Shown here: positions 36,274-44,923 of the stretch, in pieces | Layout of the letters: each line of letters starts with the position of its first letter | How positions within the stretch are numbered: position 1 is the first letter of the stretch | NCBI GenBank assembly: GCA_902617895.1 | Contig: CACMYJ010000002.1 | Coordinates: forward strand, 62,001 to 126,000 | Direction of reading: 5' to 3' | DNA from: an uncultured Pelagibacteraceae bacterium | GTDB taxonomy: Bacteria; Pseudomonadota; Alphaproteobacteria; Pelagibacterales; Pelagibacteraceae | Length of the DNA: 64,000 bases | Position numbers and translations under genes: made by a program | Notes under the pieces: model-generated | Database searches by the model: none | Told to the model about the DNA's origin: nothing | Seen by the model: the letters and a program-made list of their open reading frames with translations, nothing else

Positions 36274-38379
36274 ATGAACACATCAACTGAAACAATAATG
36301 TATTATATTATAGCGGCTGGAATATTATCCATCGTTTATGGTTTTATTACTGGAAGAAATATTTTAAATTCAAGCTCAGGTAATGCTAAAATGCTTGAAA
36401 TTGCATCTGCAATTCAAGAAGGAGCTAGAGCATATTTAAATAGACAATATAAAACGATAGCAATAGTTGGTGTGGTAGTCCTTATAATTATTACAATTTT
36501 ATTTAGTCCTTTAGTTGGTTTAGGTTATTTAATTGGAGCAACTTTATCAGGTATAGCTGGCTATGTTGGTATGCTTGTGTCAGTACAAGCTAATGTTAGA
36601 ACAGCTGAAGCATCAAGAAAAAGTTTAGCAAGTGGTTTGTCAATAGCATTTAAATCAGGAGCAGTAACTGGAATGTTGGTTGCTGGTCTGGCATTACTTT
36701 CAATAGCTGTATATTATTATTTTTTAGTAAAAAATGGAGTTGATGAGAGAGAAATAGTTAATGCTTTAGTTGCATTAGGTTTTGGTGCTTCATTAATCTC
36801 AATTTTTGCAAGACTGGGTGGAGGAATTTTTACAAAGGGAGCAGACGTTGGTGCCGATTTAGTAGGTAAGGTTGAAGCTGGTATACCAGAGGACGATCCA
36901 AGAAATCCAGCTGTCATAGCTGACAATGTTGGTGATAATGTTGGAGATTGTGCAGGTATGGCAGCAGATCTTTTTGAAACTTACGCAGTTACAATTGTTG
37001 CTACAATGGTACTTTCGTCTATTTTCTTTGTAAATGATTTTAATATGATGATCTATCCTTTAGCAATTGGCGGTGCTTGTATTTTAACGTCAATTCTTGG
37101 AACTTTTTTCGTTACTCTTGGTAGTGATAAAAATATTATGAAGGCAATGTATAAAGGATTTGTGATAACAGCTATTAGTTCATTGGTAGTTCTATTTCCA
37201 ATAACTAAGCATGTTATAGGCTTTACAACAGAATATGTGGCTAATGGAAAGTCATTCAGTGGTTTAAGTCTTTATTTTTGTGGAATCATTGGTTTAGTAA
37301 TAACAGGATTAATAATTTGGATTACAGAATATTATACGGGAACTGATTACAGACCTGTTAAAAGTGTTGCTCAATCATCAACAACAGGACATGGTACAAA
37401 CGTTATTCAAGGTTTAGCGGTCTCTATGGAGGCTACTGCTGTTCCAGCATTAATAATTGTTGGTGGAATTTTATGGACTAACCATATAGCAGGCCTTTAT
37501 GGTATTGCTATTGCTGTAACTACAATGCTTGCACTAGCAGGTATGGTTGTTGCTTTAGATGCTTATGGGCCTGTTACAGATAATGCTGGCGGTATAGCTG
37601 AAATGTCAAATCTTCCAAAAAATGTACGTAAAACAACGGATGCCCTTGATGCAGTCGGTAATACAACAAAAGCGGTAACAAAAGGTTATGCAATAGGTTC
37701 AGCGGGTCTTGGTGCGTTAGTTCTTTTTGCTGCATATACAGAAGATATAAAACATTTTTCAAAAGTTGCTGGATCAAATTTAGAGGGCATAGCTGTTACT
37801 TTTGATTTGTCAAATCCGTACGTAGTTGTAGGACTTCTAATTGGTGGCATGCTTCCTTATCTATTTGGATCAATGGGAATGCAAGCAGTAGGTAGAGCGG
37901 GTGGTGCCGTTGTTATTGAAGTTAGAAGGCAATTTAAAAAAATACCTGGTATAATGAAAAGGAAAGCTAGACCTGATTATGGTAAACTTGTTGATTTGCT
38001 AACAAGAGCTGCAATTAAAGAAATGGTAGTTCCATCATTATTACCAATTTTATCTCCAATTGTTTTATACATAGTAATTTATTTTATCGGAGGACAAGTT
38101 GCTGCATTATCGTCTCTTGGAGCAATGTTACTTGGAGTTATTATAACTGGATTATTTGTTGCCGTTTCTATGACAGCAGGAGGTGGTGCTTGGGATAATG
38201 CTAAAAAATATATTGAAGATGGTAAATTTGGTGGAAAAGGTTCTGAAGCACATAAAGCAGCTGTAACAGGTGATACAGTTGGTGATCCTTATAAAGATAC
38301 AGCAGGACCTGCGGTGAATCCAATGATAAAAATTACAAATATTGTAGCTTTATTATTATTGGCTGTTATTGCTGGATAA
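36274..38379 (+). CDS. hppA: Membrane proton-translocating pyrophosphatase, K+-independent type
   Basis: This 701-residue polytopic membrane enzyme couples PPi hydrolysis to proton export. The substrate-binding loop '[19 protein letters not shown]' and '[20 protein letters not shown]' lie near residues 190-230, and '[19 protein letters not shown]' near the C-terminus. The residue that predicts potassium need is Lys466 in '[10 protein letters not shown]'; lysine here, rather than alanine, marks the K+-independent subgroup. An AAAGGA ribosome-binding site precedes the ATG by about 5 bases. Confidence 0.97.
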   Translation: MNTSTETIMYYIIAAGILSIVYGFITGRNILNSSSGNAKMLEIASAIQEGARAYLNRQYKTIAIVGVVVLIIITILFSPLVGLGYLIGATLSGIAGYVGMLVSVQANVRTAEASRKSLASGLSIAFKSGAVTGMLVAGLALLSIAVYYYFLVKNGVDEREIVNALVALGFGASLISIFARLGGGIFTKGADVGADLVGKVEAGIPEDDPRNPAVIADNVGDNVGDCAGMAADLFETYAVTIVATMVLSSIFFVNDFNMMIYPLAIGGACILTSILGTFFVTLGSDKNIMKAMYKGFVITAISSLVVLFPITKHVIGFTTEYVANGKSFSGLSLYFCGIIGLVITGLIIWITEYYTGTDYRPVKSVAQSSTTGHGTNVIQGLAVSMEATAVPALIIVGGILWTNHIAGLYGIAIAVTTMLALAGMVVALDAYGPVTDNAGGIAEMSNLPKNVRKTTDALDAVGNTTKAVTKGYAIGSAGLGALVLFAAYTEDIKHFSKVAGSNLEGIAVTFDLSNPYVVVGLLIGGMLPYLFGSMGMQAVGRAGGAVVIEVRRQFKKIPGIMKRKARPDYGKLVDLLTRAAIKEMVVPSLLPILSPIVLYIVIYFIGGQVAALSSLGAMLLGVIITGLFVAVSMTAGGGAWDNAKKYIEDGKFGGKGSEAHKAAVTGDTVGDPYKDTAGPAVNPMIKITNIVALLLLAVIAG

Positions 38380-38437
38380 ATTTAATTTATTATAATACCT
38401 AGATTTATTCATCATAAGGATAAATAATCCTCATTAA

Positions 38438-38719
38438 ATGAGATTTCATGTTTACATGATTATTACAAAGAAAATCGGTAGATATACTACTTATGTTGGT
38501 TACTCAAAAAATATTGAAAAAAGACTTTTATTACATAATAGTTCTAAAGGAGCTAAATTTACAAAAGGAAATTATTGGAAGATTATTTATAAAAAAAAAT
38601 ATAATTCTAAATCAGAGGCTATGAGAGCTGAAAATAAATTAAAAAAAAATTATAAATTGAGATTAAAATTAAAAAATAAACATATTAGAGATGAAAATAT
38701 CAATATTACTTCCTTATAA
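38438..38719 (+). CDS. GIY-YIG domain protein
   Basis: This 93-residue single-domain protein of the UvrC/GIY-YIG nuclease superfamily shows a 'VYMIITKK..RYTTYVGYSKNIEKRLLLHN' layout, in which the Y-x-Y and V-G-Y elements replace the canonical GIY and YIG. 'GAKFTKGNYWKIIYKKKY' and 'SEAMRAENKLKK' are typical of the short YhbQ-like subgroup. These are putative nucleases of unclear cellular role. The 3' end overlaps the downstream glycosyltransferase by 29 bases. Confidence 0.85.
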   Translation: MRFHVYMIITKKIGRYTTYVGYSKNIEKRLLLHNSSKGAKFTKGNYWKIIYKKKYNSKSEAMRAENKLKKNYKLRLKLKNKHIRDENINITSL

Positions 38720-40799
38720 AGAAGATTACACACAAAAATATTCAGGCGCTGTATCTATACATGTTTCAAATCTTTTTAAGCATTCATATTACAAGAGGTA
38801 TTCATATGTGTATGGAAATACTAAAAGAAAACAATTTTTATCTAAAAATTTTATTAATATAAAAATTAATTCAAATATTCTTTCAAGTAATAATAGGAAA
38901 TATTTAGCAAAATTTATTAATTTAAACATAAATAATATACCAGATATTATTGAGATACATAATAGACCATCTTATGTAGAAACAATCAAAAAAAAATTAA
39001 ACTCAAGAATAATTTTATATTTTCATAACAACCCTTTAACAATATCTGGTTCTAAAAATAGAAGCGATAGACTCAAAATTTTAGATGATTGTGAGCACAT
39101 ATTTTTTAATAGTCTTTGGACGAAAAACCAATTTTTTAAGGATATAAATCAATCAAATTATTTGAATAAATTTAGTATATGTTATCAATCAACGAAAAGG
39201 CGAAAAATTGATATTTCAAAGAAAGAAAAAATTATCACGTTTGTAGGAAAATTAAATTCTGCAAAGGGTTATGATATTTTTGGTCAGTCCGTAATTAAAA
39301 TTTTAAATAAGTATAAAGATTGGAAATGTATTGTTGTTGGAGATGAACCTAGAGAAAAACATTTCTTTCAGCATAAAAATTTAAAAGTCTATAACTTTAA
39401 AGAAAACAATTTTGTTTTAGACTTACTTAAAAAAGCAAGCATATCTGTTGCATGTTCACGTTGGGAAGAGCCGTTTGGTAGAAGTAGTCTTGAAGCATGT
39501 AGCATGGGATGTGCAACTATTATTACTGATAGGGGTGGACTTCTTGAGACTACAAGACATCCCATAATACTTAAAAATTTAGATAGCGCCTCTCTCTTTA
39601 AAAAAATTGAGGAACTAATAATTAACAAAAAATATAGAGTGCATATGCAAAAGCTTAACTACAATTCATTTTTTTTATCACATCAATATGTTTCTAAAAT
39701 AATTGATAATATTAGAAAAAAAATATTTTTTAATAATGTCTCAAAATTTAATATAAATAAAAAATCTAAATTAAAAATTATACATGTAACAAATTTTAAT
39801 TATAGGTATCATGGGCGTTTGCAGTATAATACTGGTATTAGAATAAATAATGGATTCATTAGACAAGGTCATAATGTTTTGAGTTTATCAGATAGAGATT
39901 TAATAAGTTTCTCAAAATCAATAAGAGATCCATCTGGAGGTAACTATTTAAATAATTTAATTAGTAAAACTGTTGATAATTTCAAACCTAATCTATTAGT
40001 ACTTGGCCATGCAGATAAAGTTAGCTCAGATAATCTGCAGAATTTAAAGAATAAACATAAAAATATGCGCGTAACACAATGGTTTTTAGATCCTTTATCT
40101 AAAAAAGGGCCAGACTATGTAAAAAATAAAGATCGTATTTTAAATAAAAATAAAGCTTGTGATAGTTCGTTTATAACAACAGACCCCAAAGCGTTAGATT
40201 TTAAAATTAAAAACGTTTTCTACATGCCTAATCCATGCGATAAATCAATTGATCATCTTGAAAATTTTAATGATACACAAATTTATGATATTTTTTATGC
40301 AATTAGTCATGGTGTTCATAGTGGTATTTTAAGACCTGGTAAACTAGATGAACGTGAAATATTCATAAAAAATTTAATGAAAAAATGTAAAGGTATTAAA
40401 TTTGATACATATGGTATGTTTGGTAGACAGCCTGTATGGGGTAATGATTTTTTAAATCAGATATCAAATTCAAAAATGTCATTAAATTTAAGTAGGGGAC
40501 AACCTGTAAAGTATTATAGCAGTGATAGAATTGCTCAATTAATGGGCAATGGACTTTTAACGTTCATCGATAAACGTACACAATTTAGCGACTTTTTTAA
40601 CGACAAAGAAATGGTTTTTTATAAAAATGTGGACGAATTGTCAGAAAAAATAAAAAAATATTCAAGAGATGATAAAGAAAGGAAAATTGTTGCCAAAAAT
40701 GGACATACCAAATATCACAAATTTTTTAATTCAGATGTTGTTGCTCAGTTCATAATAAATAGAACATTTGGACTAAACTCAAAAAATTATTGGGAATAA
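38691..40799 (+). CDS. Tandem two-domain glycosyltransferase
   Basis: This 702-residue protein appears to join two glycosyltransferase units. Residues 1-350 form a GT4/GT-B unit with 'KIITFVGKLNSAKGYDIFG' and the nucleotide-sugar motif 'EEPFGRSSLEACSMG'. From about residue 365 ('KLKIIHVTNFNYRYHGRLQY') a second GT-B-like unit begins, resembling CgeB-type transferases ('DIFYAISHGVH', 'LNLSRGQPVKYYSSDRIAQL'). It probably builds surface glycan or lipid-linked sugar. Acceptor and donor are unknown. Its start lies inside the GIY-YIG gene. Confidence 0.8.
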   Translation: MKISILLPYKEDYTQKYSGAVSIHVSNLFKHSYYKRYSYVYGNTKRKQFLSKNFINIKINSNILSSNNRKYLAKFINLNINNIPDIIEIHNRPSYVETIKKKLNSRIILYFHNNPLTISGSKNRSDRLKILDDCEHIFFNSLWTKNQFFKDINQSNYLNKFSICYQSTKRRKIDISKKEKIITFVGKLNSAKGYDIFGQSVIKILNKYKDWKCIVVGDEPREKHFFQHKNLKVYNFKENNFVLDLLKKASISVACSRWEEPFGRSSLEACSMGCATIITDRGGLLETTRHPIILKNLDSASLFKKIEELIINKKYRVHMQKLNYNSFFLSHQYVSKIIDNIRKKIFFNNVSKFNINKKSKLKIIHVTNFNYRYHGRLQYNTGIRINNGFIRQGHNVLSLSDRDLISFSKSIRDPSGGNYLNNLISKTVDNFKPNLLVLGHADKVSSDNLQNLKNKHKNMRVTQWFLDPLSKKGPDYVKNKDRILNKNKACDSSFITTDPKALDFKIKNVFYMPNPCDKSIDHLENFNDTQIYDIFYAISHGVHSGILRPGKLDEREIFIKNLMKKCKGIKFDTYGMFGRQPVWGNDFLNQISNSKMSLNLSRGQPVKYYSSDRIAQLMGNGLLTFIDKRTQFSDFFNDKEMVFYKNVDELSEKIKKYSRDDKERKIVAKNGHTKYHKFFNSDVVAQFIINRTFGLNSKNYWE

Positions 40800-40813
40800 T
40801 TTGAATAAAACTA

Positions 40814-41794
40814 ATGAATATTTGTTTTGTTGATAATACACAATTTAAATATGATGGTAATTCAATATATTCTCACAAACTAAGAGGTGCTGAAAGTGTA
40901 ATAATCAATTTATCAAAATCATTGTATAGTTTGGGACACAAAGTTTCAGTAATTAATAATTGTGAAAATTCTAAAGAGATAAACGGTGTTAATTGGATTA
41001 ATATAAAAACCTTAACAAATATTGGTGAATATGATTTTGCTGTAGCTAATGGTGACTGTCGATTATTCAAGTACGTGAAATCAAATAACAATATTCTTTT
41101 TTCACATAGCCTTCAAAGTATTGAAAAATTTTTAAGAAAAGGTCAACTTATTTCATATTTAAAATATAAACCTAAAGTTTGTTTTTTAAGCAATTACCAC
41201 AAAAAAAATAGATCAAAACTTTTATATTTATTTGGTTCTATAAATTTGAGGTGGTCTGTAGATAATTTATTTTTAAATACTTTACCTAAAGATAATATTG
41301 ATAACGATCTTGCAATTTTTACTTCAAGACCAGACAGAAATTTAAAAATGTTGATAGATATATGGAATGAATTAATAATTTCAAAAAATGAAAATTTAAA
41401 ATTATTAGTAACTGAAAATGATTATTCATATAATGAAAAATCAATAATACAAAGAAGTTTAGGAAATCAAATTAAACTAAAAGATGATCTTTTGTCTGCA
41501 CGTTTATGTTTATTGCCAGGTCATAAAGCAGAATTATTTTGTATTGCTGCTGAGGAAGCAAGTGAATTATGCGTTCCAATTGTTACTTTAGGTATTGGAA
41601 GTCTGGCAGAAAGAGTAGAACATAATGTTTCTGGATTTATAGCCAAAAATAAATTTGAATATGCTTATTATACTTTAAAATTATTTTCAGATGATAATTT
41701 ATGGCAAAAACAAAGAAATAATCTTATTAAAAGAAAGAAAAGAAATACCTGGACAAAAGTTGCTGAAGAACTATTAAGACAAGTTATTGACTAA
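40814..41794 (+). CDS. Glycosyltransferase (GT4-like)
   Basis: This 326-residue GT-B type protein has an N-terminal 'RGAESVIINLSKSLYSLGHK' typical of the donor/acceptor loop of GT4 enzymes, 'LAIFTSRPDRNLKMLIDIW' in the middle, and a diverged E-x7-E region 'AELFCIAAEEASELCVPIVT' near residue 240. It is somewhat short for the family. It follows the tandem glycosyltransferase after 14 bases on the same strand and is likely part of the same surface-glycan function. Confidence 0.78.
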   Translation: MNICFVDNTQFKYDGNSIYSHKLRGAESVIINLSKSLYSLGHKVSVINNCENSKEINGVNWINIKTLTNIGEYDFAVANGDCRLFKYVKSNNNILFSHSLQSIEKFLRKGQLISYLKYKPKVCFLSNYHKKNRSKLLYLFGSINLRWSVDNLFLNTLPKDNIDNDLAIFTSRPDRNLKMLIDIWNELIISKNENLKLLVTENDYSYNEKSIIQRSLGNQIKLKDDLLSARLCLLPGHKAELFCIAAEEASELCVPIVTLGIGSLAERVEHNVSGFIAKNKFEYAYYTLKLFSDDNLWQKQRNNLIKRKKRNTWTKVAEELLRQVID

Positions 41795-41902
41795 TAAATT
41801 TGATTATAAAAGTCTTTTTGTATCAATCTAGAATTTTTATATAAGTTAACCTTTTGAGAATTCTTTTAGTAATTAAAACAATTGAAACTATTTTTTAATT
41901 AA

Positions 41903-42661
41903 TTATTTATAATTTATTTTTAAAAGTTTTGAGTCTTTTTTCACAAATACACAATCAACTTGTAGTAAAAAAGATTTTTCATTTCCTGTTCTTTTGAAAT
42001 CAAATAAATCGTATAAAGTATAGTTTTTATTATTCATGTACTCAATTATTTCGTTAAATAATGGTGCGTTTTTATTATATTTATGAATTGAAGTTTCCAT
42101 AATAATTATTTCAAAATGATTTAATATGTTGCCTAATCCATCCAAGATTTTTAATTCTGAACCTTGAACATCTAATTTAATCAAATTATTATTTTCAGTT
42201 GTTACTATCTCTGGCAAAACATCAGATAATTTTTTAGACTTTAGTTCTACAGTTTCTCTTTTATGGTTAGTTTGTTCTTCAAAAATTGAAGACCCATATC
42301 CCATTTTAAAAAATTTGTAACTTTGATTATCATCTGTGAGCAAATTAATTTGATAGGATATATTTTTATTTTTTTCACATAATTTTTCTAATTTTTGTTT
42401 ATTATCCTCATTTGCATCATAAAGAAAATAATTTGAATTTGGGAAATATTTAATCATTTTTTTTGTCCATTCACCATAACCACAGCCTACATCTACTATA
42501 AATTTCGGATTAAAATTTTTTGATTGTAATGAATGTAATATAAAATTTGTATTTACTATTTGGTTTTTATTTTGATACTTATGATTAAGTTTATGCTTAT
42601 TACTAATAAAATATCTAAACAAACTTGATAATACTTCAAAAGATTTGTTGATATAGTACAT
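41903..42661 (-). CDS. FkbM-family methyltransferase
   Basis: This 252-residue SAM-dependent methyltransferase shows motif I 'FIVDVGCGYGEWTKKMI' near residue 55, the acidic post-I residue in 'NYFLYDANEDNKQKL', and the FkbM hallmark 'LIKLDVQGSELKILDGLG' near residue 165, followed by 'IIIMETS'. FkbM-type enzymes often O-methylate sugars of surface polysaccharides, which fits the adjacent glycosyltransferases. It faces them convergently and lies 5 bases downstream of the integrase. Confidence 0.88.
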   Translation of the reverse strand: MYYINKSFEVLSSLFRYFISNKHKLNHKYQNKNQIVNTNFILHSLQSKNFNPKFIVDVGCGYGEWTKKMIKYFPNSNYFLYDANEDNKQKLEKLCEKNKNISYQINLLTDDNQSYKFFKMGYGSSIFEEQTNHKRETVELKSKKLSDVLPEIVTTENNNLIKLDVQGSELKILDGLGNILNHFEIIIMETSIHKYNKNAPLFNEIIEYMNNKNYTLYDLFDFKRTGNEKSFLLQVDCVFVKKDSKLLKINYK

Positions 42662-42666
42662 TATTT

Positions 42667-43620
42667 TTATATTTTTACATTGTTTAATGCATTATTTTTA
42701 AAAATATTTGCCTCTCTAATATATCTTCTTACCATTTGTGTTGATTTATGACCAGTCATAGCCATTATACTTCTCTCATCGGCACCTGACTCGGCTGCAA
42801 CTGTTGCAAAACCAGATCTTAAACTATGACCAGAAAAATTTCTATTTTCAATACCTGCTAAATTCAAGTATTCTTTCATTAACAAAACTACAGATTGATC
42901 AGTTAATCTTTTATCTGTTAATGATAAACCTTTCGAAAATCTTCTAAAAACAGGTCCAGACTTAATTTTAGAAATTTCTAACCATTTTTTTAAGTTTTTT
43001 ACTGGACAGTAAATATCATTGCTGAAGTAGGGTAGTCCTTTCATCATTCCTTCACCTAATTGATCAGTTTTTGATTTTTTTATAATGACTTTAAGACCTT
43101 CAGGAACAAATTCTAAATCTTCATAATCAATAGAGGTTAATTCACTTCTTCTGAAACCTCCACCAAATCCAATTAAAATTATTGATTTATCTCTGAGTTT
43201 TTTTATTTCCTTAATTTTTTGATCATTTATTACATTAATAATTGATTTTAAGTGATTGATTAATATAGGTTTTTTACCTTTCTGAATACTCCCTTTTACC
43301 CTTCTAATTCCCATTAAATTTTCAACTATAATAGGATGTTTGGTGTCTAAATAATGTCCTTTTAACTTATGAACCATACTTATTGACACCAACCTTCGTC
43401 TTAAAGTGCTTATTTTTGAGCTTTTAGAAAGATGTGTTAAATATAAAGAAACTATTTTTGGCTCTGTTGGCAAGGAATTCAGAGCATGGTTTGCACAAAA
43501 AATTTCGAAGTCTTTAAAATCAGATTTATAGGCTCTTAAAGTGTTATTTGCTTTAGAACTTTTAAGATTATTTAAAGTTGCTTCATGTAGCGATTTTAGT
43601 TCTGTGGTCAGCTCATTCAT
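42667..43620 (-). CDS. Tyrosine recombinase / site-specific integrase
   Basis: This 317-residue tyrosine recombinase has a complete active site: Arg157 in 'GGGFRRSELTSI', His265 and Arg268 in 'FSGHSLRSGFAT', His291 in 'MTGHKSTQ' and nucleophile Tyr300 in 'MVRRYIREA'. The N-terminal SAM-like/core-binding domain spans about residues 10-100 ('NTLRAYKSDFKDFEIFC'). It is neither obviously XerC nor XerD. No excisionase, phage structural or transposition gene is adjacent, so it may be a stand-alone or relic integrase within a variable region. Confidence 0.9.
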   Translation of the reverse strand: MNELTTELKSLHEATLNNLKSSKANNTLRAYKSDFKDFEIFCANHALNSLPTEPKIVSLYLTHLSKSSKISTLRRRLVSISMVHKLKGHYLDTKHPIIVENLMGIRRVKGSIQKGKKPILINHLKSIINVINDQKIKEIKKLRDKSIILIGFGGGFRRSELTSIDYEDLEFVPEGLKVIIKKSKTDQLGEGMMKGLPYFSNDIYCPVKNLKKWLEISKIKSGPVFRRFSKGLSLTDKRLTDQSVVLLMKEYLNLAGIENRNFSGHSLRSGFATVAAESGADERSIMAMTGHKSTQMVRRYIREANIFKNNALNNVKI

Positions 43621-43631
43621 ATTATTGCTAT

Positions 43632-43650
43632 TGATAACAATTAATTATCA
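43632..43650. repeat. Short inverted repeat upstream of the integrase
   Basis: TGATAA and TTATCA flank a 7-base spacer about 12 bases upstream of the integrase start. The geometry (short arms around a 6-8 base centre) is that of an autoregulatory or recombination core site, but the arms are short and AT-rich, so chance is a real possibility. Confidence 0.25.
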
Positions 43651-43705
43651 CTAGTAATAATATAACTCATTTAACAAGTCAAGCATTTAATGTAGAAGAA
43701 TATTT

Positions 43706-43870
43706 ATGCCTAAATATGTCTTAATTGGATTAATTGTTGTTATTGGAACATTCTTAATAATGAATTATTGGCCAAAACTAAAAGAACAAACAAAAAATCG
43801 AATATTAATGGTTATTTTCGGTATATTTTTTATAAGCATATTTGTTTTATTATTTTTATTAATGTTTTGA
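43706..43870 (+). CDS. Small two-helix membrane protein, 54 aa
   Basis: ATG at 43706 to TGA at 43870 encodes a 54-residue protein with two hydrophobic helices (about residues 4-20 and 33-54) and a short charged loop containing 'NYWPKLKEQTKNR'. It is divergent from the integrase and 6 bases upstream of the DUF2938-type gene, so the two may be co-transcribed. No family is recognised. Coding is supported by the clean frame and two-helix logic only. Confidence 0.55.
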   Translation: MPKYVLIGLIVVIGTFLIMNYWPKLKEQTKNRILMVIFGIFFISIFVLLFLLMF

Positions 43871-43876
43871 GGTTAT

Positions 43877-44350
43877 TTGATAGATATAATTAGTATTTTA
43901 GTTGCTGGAGTATTTTCTTGCATAATTCTTGATATTCTGGGTTATTTACTCAAATTGATGGGTATTCCAGAACCATCATGGGGAATTGTTGGAAGATGGA
44001 CCTATTATATGCTTAAAAATGCTACTTTTTATAACCCAAATATTGCTCAAATGCCAAATTTTAGGTATGAAATCTTACTAGGTTGGATTTTTCACTATTA
44101 TGTATCGATTTGCTGGGCTGTAATTTATTATTTTTGTTTTTTAATGGTAGGTCTAAAAATGACATATTTTTCAGGCTTTATATTTGGAGCTTTTACAACT
44201 CTAGCTCCATTAATGATATTTCTACCGTTTACAGGTCAGGGCGTTTTTGCAAATAAGACTGGAATACCCGTTAAAACATCAATTATGTTTTTAATTAGAC
44301 ACTCAATTTACGGAATTGCAATGTATGAGGGTTTTAGATGGTTTACTTAA
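43877..44350 (+). CDS. DUF2938-family membrane protein
   Basis: This 157-residue membrane protein has about four hydrophobic segments. 'GVFSCIILDILGYLLKLMGI' and 'WGIVGRWTYYMLKNATFYNP' at the N-terminus, 'LLGWIFHYYVSICWAVIYY' in the middle and 'PVKTSIMFLIRHSIYGIAMY' near the end resemble the DUF2938 family. The function is unknown. The first usable start is TTG at 43877; the 54-residue gene ends 6 bases upstream. Confidence 0.75.
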   Translation: MIDIISILVAGVFSCIILDILGYLLKLMGIPEPSWGIVGRWTYYMLKNATFYNPNIAQMPNFRYEILLGWIFHYYVSICWAVIYYFCFLMVGLKMTYFSGFIFGAFTTLAPLMIFLPFTGQGVFANKTGIPVKTSIMFLIRHSIYGIAMYEGFRWFT

Positions 44351-44428
44351 AGCTTTAGATTAAGTTATCCCCACTATCCCCACCTGTTAAAAACTAGATA
44401 TATTCAACGATAAAGTGATACATACAAC

Positions 44429-44641
44429 CTACTCTATCTGATATTGTTGTAAATGAATTAAGAGGCAACTCTTAACTGACCAGCTAGGGAAAAACCGAGA
44501 GGTTCAAGCCTAGAGGGCAGAAAGCTCTACAGAGTAGCGCTAAAATTGTAGGGTGGACGGCATGGCGGTAGCGCATACAACGACGTGCCAAAAACTACTG
44601 TTCTTTGTACCTGAAAAGGTGCAAGGAAACAGGGTTTTTTT
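44429..44641 (+). ncRNA. Structured non-coding RNA of unassigned family (or structured leader of the alkyltransferase gene)
   Basis: A block roughly half G+C by eye, far richer than its surroundings, contains consecutive helices. CTACTCT (44429-44435) pairs with AGAGTAG (44531-44537) and encloses three hairpins: TTAAGAG/GCAA/CTCTTAA (44458-44475), CTAGG...CCTAG with inner AACC/GAGA/GGTT (44484-44513), and AGGGC/GCTCT (44514-44528). Downstream TTGTA (44546)/TACAA (44576) and GGCA (44559)/TGCC (44586) interleave as a possible pseudoknot. It ends in a strong intrinsic terminator. No RNase P, SRP or tmRNA signature is recognisable. The 5' end is not known. Confidence 0.7.
44598..44641 (+). terminator. 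Intrinsic terminator of the structured RNA
   Basis: CTGTTCTTTGTACCT (44598-44612) pairs with AGGTGCAAGGAAACAG (44617-44632) around a GAAA tetraloop, with one wobble and a small mismatch, and is followed by seven T residues (44635-44641). It is the clearest Rho-independent terminator in the window. It lies 6 bases before the alkyltransferase start codon. Confidence 0.9.
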
Positions 44642-44647
44642 CTGTTT

Positions 44648-44923
44648 ATGATCATAAAAGGCACTAAATTTCAGCTAAAAGTTTGGAAATACTTAAAAAC
44701 TATACCAAAAGGTAAACTAAGGACTTATTCTCAGGTAGCAAAAGCAATTAAAAAACCAAAAGCAGTAAGAGCTGTAGCAAATGCCATAGGAAAAAATCCT
44801 TATGCTCCCAAAATACCTTGTCACCGGGTAATAAGATCAGATGGTTCTCTAGGTGGTTATTCGGGAAAAGGTGGAATAAATACCAAGAAAAAACTACTAA
44901 AATTAGAGGGTGTTTTACTCTAA
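44648..44923 (+). CDS. Minimal MGMT-family protein (methylated-DNA-protein cysteine methyltransferase domain)
   Basis: This 91-residue protein consists only of the DNA-binding/active-site domain of O6-alkylguanine-DNA alkyltransferases. 'FQLKVWKYLKTIPKGKLRTY' starts near residue 8, and the acceptor Cys58 is in 'KIPCHRVIRSDGSLGGYSG'. Having Cys, it is not an alkyltransferase-like (ATL) protein, which has Trp there, but it lacks the N-terminal domain of Ogt/Ada. It directly follows the structured RNA and its terminator, so its expression may depend on read-through or an internal start. Confidence 0.87.
   Translation: MIIKGTKFQLKVWKYLKTIPKGKLRTYSQVAKAIKKPKAVRAVANAIGKNPYAPKIPCHRVIRSDGSLGGYSGKGGINTKKKLLKLEGVLL

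Noticed and set aside
38417-38431. AGGAT/ATCCT hairpin after hppA as a terminator
   Set aside because: Only five base pairs and no T tract follow it.
44484-44537. Group I intron core suggested by GGTTCAAGCCTAGA
   Set aside because: The bases are better explained by a local CTAGG/CCTAG hairpin, and the matching P, Q and S elements and flanking split gene are missing.
44429-44641. Known housekeeping RNA (RNase P, tmRNA, SRP RNA, 6S) for the structured RNA
   Set aside because: No GAGGAAAGUC-type RNase P core, no tag-encoding frame or tRNA-like end, no SRP GGAA/AGCAG loop, and no single long 6S-type hairpin could be seen.
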